In this document: positions 55,501 to 62,000 of the stretch, piece by piece
Position numbering within the stretch: position 1 is the first letter of the stretch
Layout: every line of letters begins with the position of its first letter
Origin: Zygnema cylindricum
Taxonomy: Eukaryota > Streptophyta > Zygnematophyceae > Zygnematales > Zygnemataceae
Direction of reading: 5' to 3'
Assembly (NCBI GenBank): GCA_037447655.1
Contig: JBBHKE010001768.1
Location: 44,706-106,705 of the forward strand
Length of the DNA stretch: 62,000 nucleotides
Made by a program: the position numbers and the translations under genes
The notes under the pieces: model-generated
Seen by the model: the letters and a program-made list of their open reading frames with translations, nothing else
Told to the model about the DNA's origin: nothing
Database searches by the model: none

Positions 55501-55770
55501 GCTTCGCAATTTTTATTATGAGATAGGATTTGAACCCATAGAGGAAACATTGATTCTCACAGATAATCAGAGTAGCATTGCTTTGATGAAAAATCCAGTT
55601 TACCATGCAAGGACAAAACACATTTTGTAAGAGAACATGTTGAAAAGAAAGTTTTAAAGTTTGAGTTTGTTAGTTCAACTCAACAAGCAACAGATCACTT
55701 GACTAAGGCAGTTCCTCGAGATAAAATCGTTGTTTGTAATCAGCTCAAAGGAGTTGGTCCTATTTAGTGT
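52484..55770 (+). pseudogene. Copia C gag-pol remnant
   Basis: Gag: HKFNGSNYLLWKAKM (52472-52681), then a +1/-1 shift into 52665-53132 (UBN2-type gag). Two zinc knuckles (CAICRKNNHHTANC, CYSCGKPRHKSSIC, 53160-53290). Protease with IIDFGASHHMC instead of DSGAS (53395). Pre-integrase LWHQRFGHLGEQNLKRL..CEGCAQG (53805-53940) is followed directly by the Pro/Ser linker, so the DDE integrase core is deleted. RT 54204-55085 with KTAFLNGDLEDEVYM and VYVDDM; RNase H 55010-55630 with YVDADWGGD and ALSSTEAKF. A short deletion at 55630 shifts the C terminus. Frames are broken at least six times. Confidence 0.85.
52510..52521 (+). promoter_or_regulatory. Primer-binding site (initiator tRNA-Met type)
   Basis: TGGTATCAGAGC directly after the LTR end, the standard plant copia primer site complementary to the 3' end of initiator tRNA-Met. 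Only about 45 bp separate it from the gag motif, so the leader is very short. Confidence 0.85.
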
Positions 55771-55810
55771 GGACAAACAATAGTATGCAGAAAATGACCC
55801 AGAGAGGGGG

Positions 55811-56270
55811 TGTTAAAATTATGTGTCCATTTTCTAATAAGGACAAAAATCAAAGTTGTTACGTGAGCGAAAAGTCAAGTAGGTCCGGTACGGTTCGGTA
55901 CAGTTGAGTAAACGTGAAGGTACATTTGTGTAGACGTCAAGTTATATTTGCGTAGACGTCAAAAATTGGTCATTGACTTGTACCGTACGGCAAGTCAAGT
56001 TGTCGCAGATTTTGAATATGTGTCACGTAGCGAATTGTGACCATTGATTTGATTACGTAGGTCACAAGTTAAGATTGTACTTTTTTTACGTGGAACACAA
56101 GTAGCGTAGTACCTACGTCATTCACATATATAAAAATGTACTCATGCTCACATTGAAAATTAATCATCAATCTATTGAATGATTCTCTCCACATTTTCCT
56201 TGCTGCTATTTTTGCACTGAGTGCTTATTTTGTCGTGTCATAATTTATCTTCCTTCTTTGTTCAATAATT
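55811..56270 (+). repeat. Copia C 3' LTR, truncated
   Basis: Begins TGTTAAAATTATGTGTCC after the polypurine tract AGAGAGGGGG. It stops at CAATAATTAAG, about 95 bp short of the 5' LTR's end, where a CT tract begins. Confidence 0.85.
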
Positions 56271-57870
56271 AAGTCTCTCTCTCTCCCCCCTACCACCTGA
56301 ATTTTCTCCATCTTCTCTCACTTTCTCTCCCTCTACCCCCTTCCCAACCCCTCCACTAAAGCTAATCCTCAAGAATTCCTCTCTCTCTCCCCCCAAAGAA
56401 TCCAATTTGGGGGGGGTGTTATTACTACCTTCCCTAGAAAGGGGGGGTAAAGGGAGAGAAGAGGTAGTGTTTTTTGAAATATTAGGGTTTAAAGGGATAT
56501 TTTTGTCTTTTCCAATACTTGACAAAGGGGTCAAAGGGGGTCTTTCGAGTTTTCGAGAAATTAGGCTAAACATTTGTCGTTTTGCAGGTCTAATGAGTCC
56601 AAAAATATTTGTATTTAAGCAAAACTCCCTGAAAAAGATATAAAAAAAAAAAAAAAACACATGAAAATATAATAATCAAAACTGAAGAAAAAAATAACAA
56701 ATCAATAAATATGACAAAATAGAAGTGAGAGGAAAATAAATGAATAAGCATAGGTGGTACTTAAAAAAAAAAATAAAATATAATAAATTATAAATAAAGG
56801 TTATAAAGGGTGAGGGGTTCAAAAATAGATAAATAAATAAATTTTTAAAAAGGAAAAAATATATACCGAAAATCGTTTTTTTTTAACTCAAATTAAATTC
56901 ACGCACTTTTAGGCCGAACCAAAAAAAAAAAAAAAAATTGGGGAGGAGAGGACGGGGGGAGGGAGAGGAGGGGGAGGAGAGGGAGGGAGGGGTAGGGGAG
57001 GGAGGGAGAGGGGGGGGTAGGGGAGGGGAGAGAGGGGGAAGGAGAGTGAAGAAAAAGAGACTCTAATCCCACCTGAAAGTACAGTTTGTGACGCATTGTC
57101 ACACTCATATCCCCATAAAAATGTACGGCCGCCTTCTCTCGCAGCATCCTTCCAGTGTCTGTGTCACCGTACGTACAATAACACGTGGCACCCAGGGTTT
57201 CTTCAGACATCTCCTTGTCGTTTTCCTTCCCGAAAACAAAAACAGAAGTCTGCGGGGACTACCACGTGTCACCAAAATACCATTATTGAAACCTAAAAAT
57301 ACGGTGCCCACGCACCTTAAATATTCGAATTATTCAAATGCTCAAACGCCTCAAACATTCGAAAGTATACGAAATACTATACGAAATAGTATACGAAATA
57401 TTATACGAAATATACGAAATTATTCGATATACCGCAAGGCTGAAAAAGCAGAGGAACACGTCATTGCGGATATTCGAAATATGTGAAATATTTCAAAATT
57501 TGAAAAACAGACGCGTCGCACCATTGTAACACAACGTCGCAAAATATGTCGTAGAAATAGTCGCTCGAAACAATGGTACGGAAACTGGCACCTGCGATAC
57601 GAAATATCGCGATATCCAGCGATATTATGTGTCTGCCCGATACATCCAGTATCGAGAATCCCAAAAAATGGACATATCGGTTATCGCAAATATACAAGAC
57701 GAAACTAATTACTGGAATACTGAATAGTCTCTCAGTCGAGACACATCGCGACAAAACGTCGAGCCGCTCCGCCGCAAGAGAACCTGCGTGACGTCAAAAA
57801 CCTGCGTGACGTCACAAATGAGGTACGTGCAACATGGATCAGTACACCTCCCATCGTAAATAGAGTTACC
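56271..57870. other. Intergenic with CT/GA tracts, no gene seen
   Basis: CT tract 56275-56400, G-run at 56410, A-rich 56640-56930 and purine tract 56937-57055. 57350-57430 contains about six TATACGAAATA units, and 57595-57680 has ATATCGCGATAT palindromes like the repeat at 187-416. No supported gene. Confidence 0.5.
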
Positions 57871-57877
57871 AACACTA

Positions 57878-58391
57878 CACCACCAATCGCTATTAGAGTA
57901 GAGGAATAAATAGCGTAAAAAAGAAATTTGTGCTATTAAAGCTAATTGGAAAAAAAATAATAAAAAAACATATATATATATATATATATACTAATCAATC
58001 ACTAACTCTAATTTGGGTTTATTCAAATAATAAATGCCCGCCGTACTGATGTCTACATCAATATATGTACCCTACAAAATTTGACGATTCGTACGCCCAA
58101 ATCTAAATATTCGAGTTTGTGTCTCTTTTTCCCAGTGCACATTCACATGCGTGTGCAATTACATTAAATAACTTTTTGAACATTTGTATTTCAAAAAGTA
58201 CATTTTGGTATAGAAAACCCTGTCCGTACACCAATTTATAAACATTGCGATGTACTTCCGTTGTTAACGCTAATTAAAAAAGAACCCTAAAAGGCGTAAA
58301 GGAAAAAATAGAATTATCGATTGTATTTAAAGTTTAAAAAAAAAAAGGGGCACCGAAAAAGCGTTATTTACTCTAATAGCGATTGGCGGTG
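57878..58391. mobile_element. M2 MITE
   Basis: 514 bp flanked by TA; ends CACCACCAATCGCTATTAG and CTAATAGCGATTGGCGGTG. Contains AAAAGAACCCTAAAAGGCGTA as in other M2 copies and a (TA)n at 57970. Confidence 0.8.
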
Positions 58392-58393
58392 TA

Positions 58394-58572
58394 ATTTACT
58401 ACTTAGTTAGGTCGCGACCTTTTTTGGCCAAATATTAGAAAAAAGTCTAAGAAACACTATTTAATGGAGTGAATGAATATTAGCCACGTCTCTTGACACT
58501 AAATTACAATTTTATACTCGAATTCCTCATTAACACTAATAAATTGTAGGCATTAATAACGATGGGTAATGT
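58394..58572. mobile_element. M3 MITE, left-truncated
   Basis: TTAGGTCGCGACCTTTTTTGG matches the M3 interior, and the right end is CATTAATAACGATGGGTAATG. It directly abuts the M2 element on its left. Confidence 0.6.
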
Positions 58573-58586
58573 GGTGCTCTACAATT

Positions 58587-58735
58587 CACCGTGTATGGTT
58601 ATTAGTTTAAAAAAAATCTTTGCCACTTAAAAACATCTTTTCTTTGTGCACATTTTTCGGGTTGTTAATTCTACGTTTGCGATTGAAATAAGAAATTCTC
58701 ACATTCTGGCCGGGTAAAGTTACGGTTCAGGACAT
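58587..58735. mobile_element. M1 MITE, right-truncated
   Basis: CACCGTGTATGGTTATTAG, then CCACTTAAAAACATCTTTTC and GTTTGCGATTGAAAT; breaks off after CACATTCTGGCC. Third MITE in a row after 57878 and 58394. Confidence 0.6.
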
Positions 58736-59620
58736 TCAAAATTGTGGCAAGATAGGTGATAATAGTTTTAGTTTTGGTGTTGATTATCTTTACTCAACTT
58801 AATAAGTATGATCCTCCAACGACATTTAAGTATTAAATATAACAATAACAATTTTATTGTTTAGAAGCTTTGCTTAGATGAAAAATGAACCCCCGACAAC
58901 ATTTAAAAACCAAGCGTGAACAATTGTGACAAAAGTTCACTTAAAGAACATCTGACCGATGTCGATTCACTAAACTAGTTATGGACCAACTAAGACCACA
59001 CGACAACCCCGCAAATGTTGTTCTACAACCACAGTTGCAGGCGGAGGACCAGCAGTAGTAGTGGAAGTAGACATGAAAAACAGCAGAAACTATCAAAGTA
59101 CCTACTCAACAGCCAACTTTGAACTGACACAAAATATGACTCAGAAAGCCAATATGCTTCAAATTTGCCTCAGTGATACACAATACAGTAAACTGACAAT
59201 TCCCAAAATTGCAGTCCAAATGACTTAGTAAACCATAAGATATGATGTCTGGAAGTTTCCCAAAAACTGCCTTTAGAAAATCATATTCCCAATACTGGAC
59301 AATACAAAATTGGCTAAGTCCTAAAATATATACTCACAGTGAGTATCTACTGGTTACACTAATTCGGGTGATCGTACTACGGAACTATCCTGACTAACGA
59401 CAAAGAATCCAACCTGTACTTTACTGTACCTAGAGTACCTCCAAAAACCTAATTATTATTTTCCAAAAACCTAATTAATGAAACTAATTTTTAATGCACT
59501 AAACTACAAAACTTTGTTATTCAAATATTTTCGGGTGACGAACCGTACAAAATGTTCCAGGTGCTTAGTCAGAGTAGTCGCTAAAGTCCAGCTGACTGTC
59601 GTAGTGTGGTACGAAGAACC
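58736..59620. other. Intergenic, no gene seen
   Basis: AT-rich, no frame of note. 58755-58920 echoes the duplicated TGAATATCCA-type sequence at 44050-44220 only weakly. Confidence 0.4.
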
Positions 59621-59626
59621 TGAGTG

Positions 59627-59745
59627 CTTCGTCACTTGTGGTCCCACGTGAATCACGCCTCGTCACTTGTGGTCTCACGTAAATCACGCTTCGTCACTTG
59701 CGGTCCCACGTGAATCATGATTGTGGTCCCAGGTGAATCGCGTCC
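59627..59745. repeat. 31-bp tandem repeat with CACGTG boxes
   Basis: Three full units (CTTCGTCACTTGTGGTCC + CACGTGAATCACG) starting at 59627, about 59658 and 59689, and a degenerate fourth. Each carries CACGTG or a one-base variant (CACGTA, AGGTGA), the G-box core. Confidence 0.75.
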
Positions 59746-60820
59746 GTCGAAGTCTCTCAAAATCAATGTTCATAAGTCGTACCGTACAATTTATTTCCGA
59801 AATATCCGGACGTCTCCATTCAATGATCATAAAAACATTCCGTACCATATACTTCCAAAATATCCGTATGAATCCAAAATAGCCGTACCATATATTTTTC
59901 GAGGTATCCGGATCAGCTTCCGTCCGTCTGATCTGGCGATTTCAATTGTCTGCTGCGTGACGCGTGTCGACGCCACTCCGTAAAACCTGAAAAGGTACAA
60001 TACACTCTATTGTACTTTGGCTACTGTAACGCTAATAAAGGTAAGCCCATTTAGATACTATTCTAAGTCTTTTTGGTCTACTCTATTTACTGAACTAAAG
60101 ATTTCAAATCTCAACAGCAAATAGATTTGCAAATAGGCTATAGAAAGATTGATTATAATAACAAAATAACATATAAAAACAGATTGTACTCTCACACAAG
60201 CTTATGCATACATAAATAAATCATCCCAAAGAAATCAAGTTGTCCGACGGAAGTCCATATTATTTCACCAGAAAATTGTCCAACAATAAAAAATGCTTCT
60301 CCCTCTAATTAAAGTCTTAGGGTGGCGTTCCATCACGATTCTTGTAATTGTACAACAAACATTACAGGATGCTACATTTTGAATGATGTTCTTTCGCGGA
60401 GAGTTTGTAATCCACGTACTCGGGAATGAGTGGTACCACGCAAGATAAGATCGTATATTGAAAGTCGTCAAATATTTTTTACACCGACCAACTTCAACTC
60501 GAAATCATCATTTGCATACCATGTACGTGCGGACCAAGGCATCGTACCACACAAATTTTGTACTCTTTGCAAATGCTTGTCAGATGACAGCTCATTTTTT
60601 TTAGGGTTTATGCTTTTCGCTTATCGAATGAGCGCTTCCACTAATAGTGTGACAAATGGCTAGTAACAAAAATAGTTGGTTGAAAGTTCTTTACGAAATT
60701 ACTTTTGTGATTTCGGTTGGATTTTTGAATGTATATATCATGTGCGAAATTTTTCGATTTCCGTTGGTTGCCGTCTGGACACGTATATTCATTGTCCAAT
60801 GTGTCATCGCTCAAATTTTT
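59746..60820. other. Intergenic, no supported gene
   Basis: Short frames on the plus strand (59717-59983, 60430-60663, 60676-60984) lack recognisable motifs and have no splice context I can defend. Confidence 0.4.
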
Positions 60821-60825
60821 GCGTG

Positions 60826-60860
60826 AATGGTGATGTACCTCGAAGAGTTACATCACCATT
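60826..60860. repeat. Perfect 12-bp inverted repeat (hairpin)
   Basis: AATGGTGATGTA (60826-60837), an 11-base loop, then TACATCACCATT (60849-60860). Transcribed from either strand it would form a strong stem. Confidence 0.85.
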
Positions 60861-61285
60861 TACAGAAACTTTCGAAGCTAATGCTTTGCGAAAAAACATC
60901 CAACGGTCATTGTTACCTCCTAGACCTTTAGAGGATATTGGCAAGATTCTTTGTAATGTTTTTTCGCGTATAAAAACAAAATAAGAGGTACAGCGTAGTA
61001 CGGAGAGGTCCGGATTTCTATAAAAAACCTCACTTTTTGTCTGATGGAACGCCAACCTTGCTCTACCACTCTCTAGCATAGTTTAAAAGTAGGTAAAAGT
61101 ACACCCATACAAAATTCCTATTGTCCGCAAAACATACAATATGACCTTAAGACCCATATTGTATTGGTCGGAAAAAGAAAAAAACTAGTAACAGGGTTGA
61201 GTTGCACATCGATCGATAGAGATATAATCATGTCTAAATTTGAAAAACATTTGGACGACTTTTTTTTTGTGAGTTTTGAGGTAAG

Positions 61286-61462
61286 ATTTGGACGATCGGA
61301 CAGTCGCTGATAAAAGTAGCGATCTAAGAAGATCACATGAAAAGCCCATAACACAACTTACGATAGGACTATCGTCAAATTTGGACGATCGGACGGTTGC
61401 TGATCAAAGTAGCGATTTATAAAGATCACATGAAATGCCCATAACATAACTTACGATAAAGG
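61286..61462. repeat. 93-bp tandem duplication
   Basis: ATTTGGACGATCGGAC at 61286 recurs at 61379, and similarity continues through AAAGTAGCGAT, AAGATCACATGAAA and CATAACTTACGAT. Confidence 0.75.
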
Positions 61463-62000
61463 CGCCTACAGAAGGCATACAATAGAAACGCCTACCTTTG
61501 AACTATGCTCTCTAGTATGTCGCTCAAGAATGATAATGGTCATTCTCTCTCTCACACCATATCCCCAACAATACCAAAATATTCTATGGCCTGCAATGAA
61601 TCTCAAAACGTATCCGGTGCGCAAAATGTGCACCAATCCAACAACTCCAAGAGACTACCTAAAAGTACGGAGAATAACCTGTTCAACTGTACCCTGTTTC
61701 TGCTCATCTCAAAACAGCATACCATGCGTACACTACTAAAAGTACAGAAGCGAACATAAACTGACAACTCAACAGCGAACTTGGTGCAAATATGTCCATA
61801 CACTCGTAATAGATAATTACATCAAAACGAAACAAAGGTACTGCGACGTGAAACACAAATATACTTACGGACGCGAAATCGAACATGAAAATACTGACTT
61901 GAAATCGAGCCGATTCTGATCTCAACCTATCTTCTATAATTTTCCTGTACTGTACTGCAACCCGTGTGACGCGGCGCACGATATGTGCGCCGACAAAGTA
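61463..62000. other. Right edge, no gene seen
   Basis: Short overlapping frames on both strands (61505-61759 plus, 61603-61979 minus) with no recognisable domain. Confidence 0.4.

Larger units (their letters stand above)
51965..56270 (+). mobile_element. Copia C, recently inserted but defective
   Basis: LTR, primer-binding site, gag, protease, pre-integrase, RT, RNase H, polypurine tract, truncated 3' LTR, in canonical copia order. The integrase catalytic core is missing and several frames are broken. Confidence 0.85.

Overview
This window is nuclear DNA of a eukaryote, most probably of the plant (streptophyte) lineage. I base that on a six-exon gene whose product matches, from memory, a conserved plant RNI-like/LRR protein, on abundant Ty1/copia retrotransposons with an initiator-Met tRNA primer site, on tRNA-headed SINEs resembling plant Au-type SINEs, and on a large load of TA-flanked MITEs. 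Introns use GT..AG, and the reading frames of the host genes only join up after splicing. I cannot name the species.

Host genes. (1) 567-5385, minus: the 5' part of an XRCC1-like single-strand-break-repair scaffold (three exons seen; the rest lies left of the window). (2) 6861-11340, plus: a complete 404-aa LRR/RNI-like protein in six exons, head-to-head with gene 1 across about 1.5 kb that carries two MITEs. (3) 34719-about 37203, plus: a secreted or membrane protein with signal peptide, two Cys-rich PAN/apple-like modules and one transmembrane segment, one module per exon. (4) 45220-46960, minus: a decayed paralogue of gene 3 in tail-to-tail orientation, with a TGA at a conserved Cys position.

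Mobile elements make up most of the rest. Copia A (13011-17905) is very old, with stop codons throughout, diverged LTRs and a SINE in its 3' part. Copia D (29868-33898, minus) keeps two LTRs and a perfect 5-bp target duplication (CGGAT) but almost no coding sequence; it encloses a 50-bp tandem array. Copia B (about 48010-51960) lacks its 5' end but has nearly intact integrase, RT and RNase H broken by a single in-frame TAG. Copia C (51965-56270), directly abutting B, has about 98% identical LTRs but no integrase core. A pogo-like (Tc1/mariner) transposase gene (about 22331-24518) is flanked by GTCGTCGCTAAAT-type repeat arrays. An early-branching LINE (39328-41828) has eight 68-bp 5' monomers, a C2H2 finger and a truncated RT; its 3' tail recurs at 1-135. 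A superfamily of MITEs ending CACCG...ATCGCTATTAGTGT, flanked by TA, accounts for at least fifteen element ends; one copy carries a nested 780-bp Harbinger-like element with a TTA duplication.

The remaining DNA is AT-rich intergenic or intronic sequence with many microsatellites (TA, GAAA, hexamers, long CT/GA tracts). Many long open frames in those tracts are artefacts of low complexity. I found no rRNA, no convincing tRNA and no CRISPR.
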